Of a DNA stretch of 64,000 nucleotides, positions 13,369 to 24,035 are shown one piece after another. The notes below the pieces were generated by a model. It was not told the origin of the DNA. It did not search any database and saw only the letters and a list, made by a program, of their open reading frames with translations. Both the position numbers and the translations under genes were made by a program. Every line of letters begins with the position of its first letter. The first letter of the stretch is position 1. The stretch comes from Aquanectria penicillioides (lineage: Eukaryota > Ascomycota > Sordariomycetes > Hypocreales > Nectriaceae), in contig PYIU01000001.1 in the NCBI GenBank assembly GCA_003415625.1, positions 744,001 through 808,000 of the forward strand, read 5' to 3'.

Positions 13369-13648
13369 TATTACGGATCTGGCAATCTCAACGACTACAC
13401 GGGTTATTTACGGGCTTCGTGGTCATGTTTTTTTTTTTTTTTTTTTGTTTTTGCGGTGTGGCGTTGGTCTGGACTTGATTTTTGATATCACTATCTATTG
13501 TATATCCTCGACGTACATGACTCTTCTCGCGTGTACATCTTTGATCTAGGTATATAAACATCAGCATGCTAGTTGCGGTGTCGACAACTCTCTCTATCTC
13601 ACCATGCTCTTTTTTATAACTCCGAATCCCAATCTCGGTGCTTCATCC
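13369..13648. other. Short convergent intergenic spacer with poly-T tract
   Basis: The P450 and MAK5 genes end towards each other here. An uninterrupted T run of about 18 bases lies at 13429-13446, probably marking the P450 3' untranslated or terminator region. Nothing else is seen. Confidence 0.5.
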
Positions 13649-16012
13649 TTACAGGTCAAATCCCAAGCCATCCGTGTTCCCCAAAAACACACCTCCCTGC
13701 TGTCCCTCCCTCAACAAGGCAGCAATGTCGACTCGTCCACCCGTCACGTAGCGCTCGCTCACGCCCAAGTTGACCCGCCGGCTCAGCTCCTCACGCAGCT
13801 GCGCCCGCAGAGCGCCCATCTCGGCCTTTGTCAGGGCCTTGGCCTCGAGCTCCTTCTTGCGCCTACCGCCGCCGCGCCCGCCCTTGCCGTTGCCCGTGTT
13901 CTCAAAGTCCTCCGAGTCGTACTCGACGCCCAGGTCGTCGGCGGCGCTGCGCAGCCACTTGTCGTCGCTGTGCGCCTTCTCCTTGGCCAGCACCGAGTCG
14001 GCGATGCGCTTGGCCAGGTCCACGCGCGGCTTGAGGCGCGACGCCGTCTTGCGGTCCACGGGCAGCGTCTGGATGAAGTGCTCGCGCTTGCCGCCCTGCT
14101 CGGCGTGCACCTTGCCGGCCAGACGGCGCGTGGGGAGCACCTCGTCGGGCGCGCAGAGGATGACGCTGACGCCGGAGCGGTCGCCGCGGGCTGTGCGGCC
14201 GGAGCGGTGGATGTACGTGTCGGCGGCGCGGGGCACGTGGTAGTGCAGGACCTGGTCGACCTCCTTGATGTCGAGACCGCGGGCGGCGACGTCGGTGGCG
14301 ACGAGGATGGAATTTTTGGACGCGGCGAAGCGCTCGAGGGAGCGGAGACGGGCCTTTTGCGCCATCTGGGAGTGCAGGGGCAGGACCGTCATGTTGAGGT
14401 TGGTGAGGAGCGGCGTGAGACGGCGGACGGCTGAGATGGAGTTTGTGAAGACGAGGGTGCGACGGCCCGGGTTGAGGATTAGCACAGTGTAGAGGTAGAG
14501 ATCCTGTCATTGTTAGCATGATGCCAGTGACAATTGCTTGATGCAACGCCTCACCTTTTCCATGGCACCGCATTCAATCAGGCCTTCGCGCAGGCCAGAT
14601 GCCATCTGGCTAACAGGGTTGACGTCGATAAACTTGGGCTCGCGTCGGAACTTGAGGCACTTCATCAGGTACGCCATCTTCTCGTCATCGTTGCCCGAAG
14701 AGTTCTTGACCTTGCCAGCCAGCTTGGTCTGGAGATCCTTGTCGAATGTGGCTGAAAAGACAAGCGTCTGGCGTGTCGCGGCTGGGTCGTTGGAGTCTGC
14801 CTCCTCTTCGTCGTCGTCGTCGGAGCTCTCGTCGTCGGCCTCGGGGTTGCGTTTGTCCAGCGCGCCGATGATGTCCTCGGCCTCCTTGAACTGACCAACC
14901 TTGAACAGTCTATCGGCCTCGTCCACCACCAAGAATCGGATCTTGGAAAACTTGTCCTGCAGGCCCATGTCGCCATCCAACACCTCCCACAGACGTCCGG
15001 GCGTTCCGATGACAATGTCCGCCTTCTCCAGCTGCCGCTGCTGCTTCAGGATGCTCAGACCGCCGGTGACGACACAGACATACGGAGCGGTCGGGAGGCC
15101 GTTGCACAGCGCGGTGAGATGGTCGCCCAGCTGCTTGGCCAACTCACGGGTGGGACTGAGCACTAAAGCCATGGGGCCCTTCTTCTTGGCGTCCTCGCGG
15201 CCCTCGTACATCTCGAGCCACTTCTCCACCATGGGAATACCAAAGGCCAGCGTCTTTCCGGAACCCGTCTGCGCCTTGCCGATGACGTCCTCGCCGGCGA
15301 TGATCTCGGGGATGGCTTTCCTCTGGATCTTGGTAGGCTTGGAGAACTTGAGCTGGGCAATGGCCGATACGATGCGCGGCGACAGGTTCAGAGAAACCCA
15401 TCCCGCCATGTCGACATTGTCGTCTTCTGCTTCTGCGTCGGCCAGCGCATCGAAGGCGTTGCTCCGTGGAGCGGACTTTTGTACGCCTTCCGAGGCCTTT
15501 GCCAGCTGCTCGTCTTCTTTGGAGCCCAGCTTCTTGTTGTTTTTGCCCTTTCCGTCCTTCTTCTTGGTGTCGCCGGCTTCTTTGTTTTTCCCTTTGCCTT
15601 TACCCTTTCCTTGAGCTTCCTTGCCTTCCACGCCAGCTTCAGCATCGCCAGTTTTGTTGGAATCGACAGGCTCGCTTTCCACAGGGTCGTCGCCAAACCC
15701 TTCAAAAGAGTCCTCCGCGTCGGCATTGTCGTTGGCGTCGCTCGTTGGCGTCTGCTTCTTGTTGGAGTCTTGGGCAACTAGAAACTGCACTCGGTCTCCA
15801 TCCCGCACAATGTCCACGCCCTCAATGACTTGCAGCCCTCCAAACTCTTCGCCGACGGACTGCCACCCGAGGGAATCAGCGTCGACGGCTCGGCGGGCGA
15901 TGCTGCTGCCGCCCTTCTTGTTCCTCTTCGCTTGCGGCTTCGAGTTCTTTGAGCGCTTCGGGGCGGGGTCGGCGGAGGCGGGAAGCTTGCGCTTCTTGGA
16001 CGGGGGGGCCAT
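13649..16012 (-). CDS. mak5: ATP-dependent DEAD-box RNA helicase MAK5
   Basis: Two exons (16012-14555, 14503-13649) give 770 residues. A basic N-terminus (SKKRKLPA...) and a Lys/Glu/Gly-rich low-complexity stretch (about 120-180) precede the helicase core. Motifs in order: AQTGSGKT (247-254), SPTRELAKQ (286-294), GTPGR (336-340), VDEAD (363-367) and SAT (420-422); in the second exon ARGLDIKEVDQVLHYHVP and HRSGRTARGD. An acidic insert (about 390-410) sits between DEAD and SAT, as in MAK5/DDX24. It acts in the nucleolus in 60S ribosomal subunit maturation. The length matches fungal MAK5. It is divergent from the gene at 16.5 kb. Long opposite-strand ORFs here are shadows of its biased GC-rich codons. 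Confidence 0.95.
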
Positions 16013-16173
16013 TGGAAATGTTGGATCAGCCTCGATGAGGCGACTGAGTATCCTGGTTCAATTCCGCGGCTGCGTCGGATGTCTGTGGGCCGAGAATCCC
16101 GTAAGCACTTTTTTCGTGGTGGTATCGAGGTGGGATGCACTTTTGCAGTGATATGGTGAAGCAAAGCTTTTTT

Positions 16174-16207
16174 TTATCGGCTTATCTTATCGGCTTATCT
16201 TCTTATC
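16174..16207 (-). promoter_or_regulatory. Cluster of five GATAA motifs
   Basis: Within 34 bp the plus strand reads TTATC five times (16174, 16182, 16187, 16195, 16203), that is GATAA on the minus strand, mostly as GATAAG. This matches the HGATAR core bound by GATA factors such as AreA/NIT2 and the SreA type. It lies about 160 bp upstream of the MAK5 start, and between 275 and 430 bp upstream of the divergent gene. Part of it is a direct repeat of CGGCTTATCTT, so slippage could have made it. Binding is inferred. Confidence 0.45.
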
Positions 16208-16482
16208 GGCCGACGACCATCATCAACGTTGAGTTGCGGCAAGGGTCAATGGGCATTGAGCAGTAGAATAAAAAAAGGCAAAGATGAAGGAAAAGAATAG
16301 AAGAATAGAAGAATTTTTTTTTGAGAAGTATTCAAATAGCCTGACTTGAAGAGGGACAAGAGACCAGACTACCTCTGTCGTTACCGGCTGGATAAGAATG
16401 ATTGGCTGGTCCGATAACAGGGGAGACGCAAAGGAAGCCGAATTTGGGCGACAAGGCTGAACCAACAGCCACATGGACACCG

Positions 16483-18814
16483 ATGAACCAAACCCCAATT
16501 TCTGAAACTAGGCTGCCACTTGGAACTGCTCTCACACAAATCACATTCATTTATCTTCCGGGCGTCGTATACTCCCGACGACCGACCTTGGGTGAGGATA
16601 CGATACGCCTCTTGGACTCACGAGGCGCCAGCATGTCTCGCCGGATACCTACGCCGTCTACTAAAGACGGCATGGAAAAATACCTCAAGCATGCATCGGT
16701 TTATCCTGAGGACTTCATGTCCCTGTTTCAACTCGGATGGGACAGATATGGGCAGTCGGTAAAGGAGGACAAGGCCGTGATGTCGCGGCTGAAAGAGATC
16801 CCAGTGGTCTGCGAGAACGGAAAGAAGTGGCCGCTCCACAAAACCTATCTCCCGGTTTCGAAATTGAAGTATCTTCGGAAGAGATATATGATAGAGGATG
16901 AGACATTCCCATTCATAAAACTCGACAAACCTTTGGATGACGACAAAGGCCTCGGCTCCTGGGACTTCCTCACATCACATTTTGGCGTGGGGTCAAAGGA
17001 GGGCTTGGAGTTCTACCTCGACATTCTGCGTCAAATCAAGAGCGGGCCGACGACACAAGTCAAATATCCTAGGCGAATCATGGAGGTCTACCTTCGAATT
17101 CATGCAACATGTCAGGGATCCCCCAACAGAGCAGATACCCAAGAGAGGGTTAGGTATGTCAACATTTCTTGTTGTGATGCCTGCCACTTGGCGTTCGGGG
17201 ACACTAATGACACTGTAGAGAGGCTTTCAAAGAAGACTGCCTTATTTATAGTTATCCGTTGTGGACCGAGCCTAGTAAGTGCATTACAGAACAAGTTCCG
17301 GAATGGCTGTGGTCAACATTCTCCGCAATCTCGCCTGCGAACGATTGGGACGCTACAGGCACTGAAGTTGTAGAGTTGAAAACTTTCTTCTCTGAAACAC
17401 TGGAAATTCCCTCTATTTTTTCCTGGACTAGGGTGCTTAAAAGCCTAGACACGATGCGTGAACTCAAGATTGGCTCCTCCAAGGCAATATCATCGCATTA
17501 TGAGGAACTATGCAGAATAATACCAAACATCTCTCAGGACGAGATTGAATCGCTTAGGTATGTTCCGATATTCGGCCAGAAAATCTATGGCTAACTAATC
17601 AAATTCGAAGACATTCTTTGTTAGCCAAGGCCTACATTGGAATCAGCGACAAAGAGTACACATCCACATGGTATAGGACATCCGAGTGCGTTTGTGCCCC
17701 CGGAGTCAAGCTTCCAGGAAAGGTCAATTTAAGTGAGCATTACAAGGAGCTTGAACAATTCTTTGTTGATTTCCTCGGTGTCTCGAAACTTGGATTTGGC
17801 ATTGTGTATCAAGAGCTGATTGATATGGATCCGACAAAAATATCAACAAATGCGGTAAAAGGAATGATCAAGTCATTGAATGTGTGTCTGCCGGAGCACG
17901 GGAGATTGCTTGAACCCAAGAAATTCCGGTCAAGGGCTGTATTTCCGGTGAGACATGCAAGCGGCAATGTCAACCTTTGCTCCGCAGATACAAAATTCTA
18001 CATTGCCGACCGGAGCTTTCTACTGACGCCCAATATTATCGGCAATGTGACCATACTCCAGTTCAGTCCCTATGAAGTCCGGCTTCTGAAACCATTCATG
18101 GTATGGGCCGACCTTGAGGACCGATATCTATCTCGCAACGTCAAGGAGACCAGTTCCCTTAATGGTGGCAACTGCGGGCTGCTGGCCCAAGGAATGTCAC
18201 TGGAGAAGACTTATGGCCTGTTTAGGTTTGTTGTTAACCCTCCCCTGTTTCAATGCTGCGTAAGCCGACTGACAAAACTGTCAATTAGAATTGCATGCCA
18301 TTTCCATAGCCCTAAAGTAAGGAGCGTTGAAGAAAGTGAAGCCTTTCTCGTAAAAGTGCGGCAAACGCAGTTCTTCCAATCCGACGGGGTTTCACTGGAA
18401 CTCCAATTGGACATTGGCAACCTTAACTCGGCAGTTGACAAGCTAAGGGGTGAGGTGCACTTCGAAGAATGCGTCGACCACCTTGAAATATACTTGCCAT
18501 TCGATGAAGCAGCTCGAGCGGTATGTTTCGCGTCGAAACTGCCACGCCGGCTGGCGGCGTGGTTGATGGCTGGCACTACAGCGGAACCTGGGTCAGGTTC
18601 GCACGAAACCGTAGTGAGCCTAGTCAAGACTGTTTTTAGTGCTCAGGACCCCTTGATTGAACGGGTGCTTGATGCGGAAGAAATCGGGACTATGAATGAG
18701 ATTGAACAGGAAGTCATTGCGAGGTAAGGAACCAGTGCATCTTGGTGTTCTTGAAGCTGACGAGGTTTCAGAGCGCAACTTATTGTGCCGGGAGTATCAA
18801 ACGTGAACATCTAG
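16483..18814 (+). CDS. Uncharacterised protein resembling part of large HSP90-like ATPase (NO VEIN/sacsin-type) fungal proteins
   Basis: Five exons (16483-17153, 17219-17557, 17611-18225, 18289-18723, 18772-18814) give about 700 residues; an ATG at 16633 would give 650 and is equally possible. The introns all fall in the same phase (AG|A), which supports the model. No transmembrane segment or signal peptide is visible. Segments such as KEIPVVCENGKKWPLHKTYL and the later KLPRRLAAWLM resemble, from memory, the middle of large fungal proteins that begin with a GHKL/HSP90-like ATPase. That ATPase part is absent here, so the gene looks truncated at its 5' side or is a short paralogue. The fourth intron-like segment, 18226-18288, is 63 nt without a stop and could be retained. 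Function unknown. Confidence 0.55.
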
Positions 18815-20321
18815 TCACAACACCACCCGAAACAGCAATATTCTAAAACTTGCAACCCGATGCTCTGGAATTCCCGGCCTGTCTTCCCGCAAATCCTTTC
18901 GTTCATTGTAGGGTTATGACGAGTCAGCCGATGAGCAACACGAGCGAAGGCCAAGAGCGAGTGAAGCAAAGAGTGTGATTTGGAACTAATCAGTCCTCCG
19001 TAACAGCACTGCCTATCGTAGCTAGTGGTGTTATCCTTGGAGTTTTTGAAGTCTGCCTTTTCTAGGTTCTGGTGGGGCGGCTGTTCTTAAGGAATTGAGC
19101 CGTAGGTCATGTGACCGCAGGGTCATGTGACCCAACAAAGGTAGCATCTTCAAAAAAAGTCCGCACACCTTAGCGTTGTGAGGCTCCGCCGCGCTCGTTG
19201 GAGAGATAGAGGCATGGGCGTGAAAGAACTGGACGTGAGATGGTTAGATTTGTGGAACTTTAGCAAGCAAACACTCATAATTCTCTCAATTACGCAAGTT
19301 TGCGGTGCCTCTTGGTGGCTGCAAGGCGAGACTTGGCTATAGCGGCGGCAAGGTTTGTCAAGACAAGCATTAGATTTTACGTTAAAGTCTAGATATATTG
19401 CATGAGACATATGATGCCATCGGAAATTACTGTACTTTAGATTTGCATCCCCTACGAGATTGTCTCTTCTTTGGCTTGTTTAGACTGGTGCTTAACATGA
19501 ATGTGTTACCAGAAGCGTATATACAGTTGAGTTAGATGTTAGCATAAAAGGAGGACGGATCTAAATTTATTCCTTGAAATACAACATCAAGTAATAACCC
19601 GCTCAATCATATCGGGTTCTCAAACTCTTCATGCTGCATCCAACTCTTTGGGCTTTTTTTGTGTTTTTTTTTAAGCTCCCTCCGAGTCTCCACTTCTTCT
19701 TTAAAGCCAAGAAGATTTGGTTTTGTCGCGCAAAAGACGAACGTCCTTTGCGGGACCAGTAAGGTGCTCCTATACCTCGCGACAGGTTTTAAATGTAATA
19801 GTGTTGTTTCCCAGCTACCCTCAAGCTATATCACTTTTTGAGCTCGACTACATAACCCCATCAGCCACTCTTCTCCTACCGGATTCGACTGATTCCGCAG
19901 ACGTACAGCCTATCCAGTGTGCTGTCAAACACTTCAGTAGATGTCGTAACAAGTTGATCAGCTGCTGTGGATTTTCAGGTAGCTAACCATCTTCATCTCC
20001 AGGTCCAAGAAGGGACACTATCGCTTCGACCGCGCTTCGCGGTAGCTGCACTTCCCTCATGCTAACACCGATCTCCAAGTGGTTTGGCTGGGAGACCTAG
20101 TCATCGGTTGGGTTTGCTTAGCATGACACTAAATCACCTTAAGCACATGCAAACTTGAATTGCAACGGCACATAGAAGGAAGGACTGGTAGTTGAGGGGG
20201 AGTTTAATTTAGGTGGGCTATAGGTGATATGAAAAACAGGTATCCGTATTGCAGGGGATATAACACAAAACGAAGGTCCAAAGAGCAACAACACTAACAA
20301 CCCAGAAAAAAACCCAGAAAA
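18815..20321. other. AT-rich intergenic region, no gene seen
   Basis: No ORF above 90 codons and no recognisable protein in either strand. The only structured element seen is a doubled palindrome at 19105-19132, listed separately. The region begins the AT-richer, gene-poor half of the window. Confidence 0.5.
19105..19132. repeat. Doubled 12-bp palindrome GGTCATGTGACC
   Basis: The sequence GGTCATGTGACC occurs at 19105-19116 and again at 19121-19132, separated by GCAG. Each copy is an inverted repeat of GGTCA around TG and contains an E-box-like CATGTG core. Such doubling suggests binding by a dimeric regulator, but no gene starts nearby. Confidence 0.5.
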
Positions 20322-20433
20322 AACATACAACAGCGGGGATTCCCCAGTCGTCACCGACCCGAGTACTAATCCGCCCCTTGACTCTGGGAGAGCGGACGGG
20401 ATCCCGTATTTTCTAGTAGGTATGGTCGTCTGT
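20322..20433 (-). pseudogene. Decayed 5S rRNA copy
   Basis: The minus strand aligns along its whole length with the intact 5S genes at 31.2 and 60.7 kb. It begins ACAGACGACCATACC, keeps TACGGGATCCCGTCCGCTCT in the middle and ends GCTGTTGTATGTTTTTTC. It is 112 nt long because eight bases of CCAGTGAG are missing after AGTCAAG. It also has several C-to-T and G-to-A changes, for example CTAGAAAATA where the intact copies have CTGGAAAATA. The missing piece removes one side of a helix, so it is probably not functional. The T-run terminator is kept. Confidence 0.85.
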
Positions 20434-20967
20434 ACCAGATGCCCTGTTATTGTAGCTTATGAGCGAGCGGGTTACGCGAGAAGTCGTTGCTGGGAATTGC
20501 GACAGCAACTCCATCAAACCTCTTCGTACTGGCCCTTCCTGATGGACCGTTTCTGGTCGGTTTCAATTCTAATGGGGCTGAAGCCGCCTTTTACGTTGTG
20601 AATCATCTGTATATTCACTTGGAATCTCTTGCCTATAGATTCTTGGTTCTCATCAAATTAATCATAAAATTCACACTTGATACACTCTTGCGGTAATGTT
20701 TTGGACTTGACATTTAATTATGGACAATAAATTGAGTTATTGGCCATTGAATATGAGCCGCCTTGGCACAAGTCCACCCGCTGCCAGGTTCACAAAGGAA
20801 CTATATACATACAAATGGCCAACATGCTGCCCCTTAATCTAATCCATTGATTGAGCTTTCTAATAAGACCATTGGAGTATTGATTAGCATACAGGAGCAA
20901 TGGACAAACGCAATAGCTCCTGTGCGCTATTGCACAACTACCTAGAGTAACGCGTCTGACTCTAACC
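20434..20967. other. AT-rich spacer, no gene seen
   Basis: The ORFs are shorter than 70 codons. Nothing recognisable lies between the decayed 5S copy and the next hypothetical gene. Confidence 0.45.
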
Positions 20968-21585
20968 CTAAGAATCCTTTCTGGACAGCGCTTTAGATGA
21001 ATTGGCCTTCTCTGGTGGCAATGTTCCTAAACCTCGCTCATAGCTGTCGTGAGATGCCGTTGGCGCAATGCTTGGGCTCTGAGTTTGGCCCGTGGTTGGA
21101 GGCAGATTGGATCCTGGGCTCTTATCCTTGCTACTCTCTAGAAACCGCAGGTCTAATTCTGTCAACCTGTTGATGGCGGTCAACAAGGCCTTCTCGGTCA
21201 TTTCCCCGGCTAAACGGCGTGAACGGTTACTGAGAAATACATTTCTCTCTTCGACAGGATCATGGTTGAATGAAACAGCAAAGTTGTAACTTCCGCCAGT
21301 CAGGGTGATGTTCTCAAAAACGTTGCGCCTGTAATTGGTTGAGCGATCGTCATCAGGTGCAACGCTCTTTAAAATCCGGCTCAATTTGTCCTTCTTCGTT
21401 TGAAGCCGTATGAGTTCTGATACTGCATTCTCGGGAAGTGGTGTTGTCAATTTGAGAGTCTCTAAACGCGTGTTGATGGCGTCAATTTCAGCTAGCAATT
21501 GAGGTACGATTGATTCGAGGAGGCTATCGGTGGCACTGTCCAAGTCAGAATTCGTCATGGATGCGGCGCTAGCTGAATCTGCCAT
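20968..21585 (-). CDS. Hypothetical protein, helical N-terminal half
   Basis: A single exon of 205 codons starts at MADSASAASMTNSD. Upstream in-frame sequence continues without an ATG, so this is the first good start. Residues about 15-80 are rich in Leu/Ile/Glu in heptad-like spacing (LLAEIDAINTRLETLKL, LIRLQTKKDKLSRIL), suggesting a coiled coil. A middle segment contains FENITLTGGSYNFAVSFNHD, which looks like a folded beta-rich piece. The C-terminus is Ser/Pro-rich. I do not recognise the family. The gene sits in decayed DNA next to the MITE and may be a fragment of a longer ancestor. Confidence 0.5.
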   Translation of the reverse strand: MADSASAASMTNSDLDSATDSLLESIVPQLLAEIDAINTRLETLKLTTPLPENAVSELIRLQTKKDKLSRILKSVAPDDDRSTNYRRNVFENITLTGGSYNFAVSFNHDPVEERNVFLSNRSRRLAGEMTEKALLTAINRLTELDLRFLESSKDKSPGSNLPPTTGQTQSPSIAPTASHDSYERGLGTLPPEKANSSKALSRKDS

Positions 21586-21857
21586 CTTGCACGACGTGAG
21601 AGAGTCAATGCCACGGCTCGAGTGATACGGAGACGGGGAGATGGAGATGATTGTGCTCAAGAAGTGGGGGGTGCTTTTCTACCTTCCGCTCACCGCTGAA
21701 TGCGATGCATATTGGCCTGTCAGCACAGTTAATGGGCAACTAGGGGTTTACTGCGCGCCTACTCGAGGGCGGACCTCCAATCAATACACTTTAGCCGGAC
21801 GCCTTCAATGTGATAATGCACGCTAAGCAGACATGTGACTAGGCTACCACTCAGGAA

Positions 21858-22294
21858 GAGTCGTGCTATTCATACAGCCCACTTTTGCTAATCACACAGT
21901 CTTTTTTCCCACTTCTCACATGATATATCACGTGTGCGAGATAACTGTAGACAAAAAGCTCTATCCTACGCAAATACCTCCATTTTCTCCCTGAAGATTC
22001 TAATAATACTGCAATAGAGGTTCTCATAGCACGATGCAAGCTCTCTTACTCGGCGATAGAGGCTCTTACTATGCGATAGAGGCTCTTGTTGTGTGATAGA
22101 GGCTCTTACTCTACGATAGAGGCTTTCCATGAGGGATAGAGGCTTTTGATAGGTTGAGGTAGTTGTGAAAAAAATATTTATGGAAGGAGAATTGATTTTG
22201 AGGCTAAGATTGATAATATAAATCAACAATTATGTGATATATCATGTGAGGGCTGTGCGATTAGCAAAAGTGGGCTGTATGAATAGCACGACTC
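21858..22294. mobile_element. Non-autonomous hAT-type MITE
   Basis: The element is 437 bp with terminal inverted repeats of 42 bp (21858-21899 and 22253-22294) that differ at one position. They start GAGTCGTGCTATTCATACAG. The repeats continue imperfectly inwards to CTCACATGATATATCAC. It is flanked on both sides by the identical octamer CTCAGGAA (21850-21857 and 22295-22302). An 8-bp target duplication is the hallmark of the hAT superfamily. The inside holds a tandem array and no transposase, so movement would need a transposase supplied in trans. The near-perfect repeats and target duplication point to a fairly recent insertion. Confidence 0.88.
22008..22155. repeat. Degenerate tandem array inside the MITE
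   Basis: About seven copies of a roughly 21-bp unit with the core GATAGAGGCTCTTACT are visible; the last ones end in TTTCCATGAGG and TTTTGATAGG. An 87-codon minus-strand ORF across it encodes repeated SLYRRVR but has no other support. Confidence 0.75.
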
Positions 22295-22302
22295 CTCAGG
22301 AA

Positions 22303-22717
22303 TTCACAATTGGGGTCCATGGCAAGATCAAGCGCCCGCCCCATTGCTAGGCGCAACAATTGTCGGTTAGGCGCATTACTAGTAATATCAACACACCAAA
22401 AACATTCTAATTCTACAAAGCGATACTGGCTCTTGCTCTAGATTGGTCCGGTACGCTCAGCAGAAGGCGTATAGGGTTGTTGGTGCATCTGCTAAGTGGC
22501 GGCCTATCTTGAATGCCAATTGCAGGATCAACTTGTATGGAGTTTACTATGCCCTGTTTCTTGCAATTTTACTGTAGCCGTCTCTTAAGTATCCAAGATA
22601 AGATTCTCTTTCACTTTTGATTCCAAGGAGAAAAGTATTTAATGGCAGATTTAAAGGTGCGGTACCCATGATGTTTTAAACACGCTTAGCCCTGTTCTAA
22701 AATGACATCAAAACTTG
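22303..22717. other. AT-rich spacer right of the MITE, no gene seen
   Basis: No ORF of note and no recognisable motif between the MITE and the 3' end of the SET-domain gene. Confidence 0.45.
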
Positions 22718-23611
22718 TTACCCTACATATTCTCCCGTGGTTCGGACGAGGATTTCAAACTCTTTTTCCTCGTGAATCTCTGCGACGTCCTTTTGTCCAG
22801 ATGCCCGCGCAAACTTCGCACACCATCCATGTGCTGCGCCCAATTCTTCAACCAATTTTTCCTTTGTCAACAACACGACGCTCTCCTCTGCTAGCTTAAA
22901 GGCCTCCAGATCCGTCTTAGGCGTCCCGGCAAAAGAGGGCTTTTCATCATCCTTCCCACCGCCTTTGTACAGCTCAAGGATTCCTTTGATCTGCTTAACC
23001 CGGCGTCTCCGCACGTCATGTTCCGCAGCCTCGGGCCCTTCGCATGCCGCGCACTTGCAGCTAAAGCCCCAATTTTTCAGCTCCTTTGCTCTGCTCTCGC
23101 GAGATCGCGCAACGTCTGTGTATGAATCGGTGATTTCCTCACCCTCTTTGATGTCTCTCACGGCATAGACTTCCATCGTTCCCGTGGCCTCGTCGTACAC
23201 CCAGCTCGTATTCGGCGTGCAAGAGTGGTTCATGCGACAGAAAGTGGCAAATAGACCTACTTGCAATCCGCCAGATGAAATACTTGCAGCATTCGTGTAG
23301 AACTTGGCTAGCACGACTGCAGAATCAAAGTTGGTGTTGGGGCACAGTTGGCCCTGGACAAAAGCAAACTCCTGTAGCTTCTTCGGGTTGTGGTACAAGT
23401 CTATGAGTCGCTGCTGGGCCTCAGCCTGTAACTCTCCCATTTTTGTCGTGACCCATGTCTGCTCAGATTTCAGTTGAGCTTCTTCGCGTGACACTGTTAA
23501 AAGGGGCTCTTCGCGGATGATCTGAGTGCCTGCTTTGATTTCTCTCCGGGCGAATAACCCATGGCCATATGGGGTCTTTTGTAGTGTGTATAGGCACCCA
23601 GGTTCCCCCAT
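22718..23611 (-). CDS. SET-domain protein (SMYD/SET5-like protein methyltransferase)
   Basis: A single exon of 297 codons starts at MGEPGCLYTLQKTPYGHGLF; the longer open frame upstream has only a GTG. SET motifs in order: the N-terminal GHGLFARREIKAGTQIIREE, the core RMNHSCTPNTSW (the RxxNHSC pseudoknot motif), EGEEITDSYTD with the substrate-side tyrosine, and a post-SET cysteine cluster CKCAAC. Expected to methylate lysine on a protein using SAM. No MYND finger is seen. It resembles the many small fungal SET paralogues of unknown substrate that lie outside the histone H3K4/K36 groups. It sits alone in decayed DNA and appears intact. Confidence 0.85.
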   Translation of the reverse strand: MGEPGCLYTLQKTPYGHGLFARREIKAGTQIIREEPLLTVSREEAQLKSEQTWVTTKMGELQAEAQQRLIDLYHNPKKLQEFAFVQGQLCPNTNFDSAVVLAKFYTNAASISSGGLQVGLFATFCRMNHSCTPNTSWVYDEATGTMEVYAVRDIKEGEEITDSYTDVARSRESRAKELKNWGFSCKCAACEGPEAAEHDVRRRRVKQIKGILELYKGGGKDDEKPSFAGTPKTDLEAFKLAEESVVLLTKEKLVEELGAAHGWCAKFARASGQKDVAEIHEEKEFEILVRTTGEYVG

Positions 23612-24035
23612 ATTCAGATTTTCCAGCACAATCCACTAAAGGGCAACTAATTAACATATTAGAAGAGGATGGGTAGAAAATGTGATTCTCTCTGAGGAAT
23701 TGGCTGTTGCCTTCAAGATGGGTAACAAGTTAAATTTTTGCATGGACCCACTACAATGACGCTAACAGGCTTGACCTATCACCTCCCTCAATGTCCCATC
23801 TCCTTGGATGTTTTAAGGTTAGAATTGGGGCCGGAACTGGGGTGTTTGGCTGGCTAGAGGGCAATGGCATGCGAGCCATCGCTGCTGGACGAGCTATTGA
23901 ATTGGCATTGGTATTATCCAAGCTTGGGTCTCTGCTGATAAATATCATATAGGTACTGATTGATGTGAAGTGTATGGAATTTGAGGACCTCATGTATTTA
24001 CAAGCTGGCCATTTGTTTCTCAAGGCTCACATACG
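23612..24035. other. Spacer, no gene seen
   Basis: The interval between the SET gene and the disordered-protein gene holds only short ORFs below 91 codons without recognisable content. Confidence 0.4.

Noticed and set aside
13604..15614. Long plus-strand ORFs (276 and 237 codons) opposite MAK5
   Set aside because: They are antisense shadows of GC-rich MAK5 codons, with repetitive Ala/Val/Leu composition and no recognisable domain.
22008..22155. Possible CRISPR-like array
   Set aside because: Units are degenerate and contiguous without unique spacers, and the organism is a fungus.
21966..22229. 87-codon ORF with repeated SLYRRVR inside the MITE
   Set aside because: It is a translation of the tandem array; no transposase or other protein similarity.
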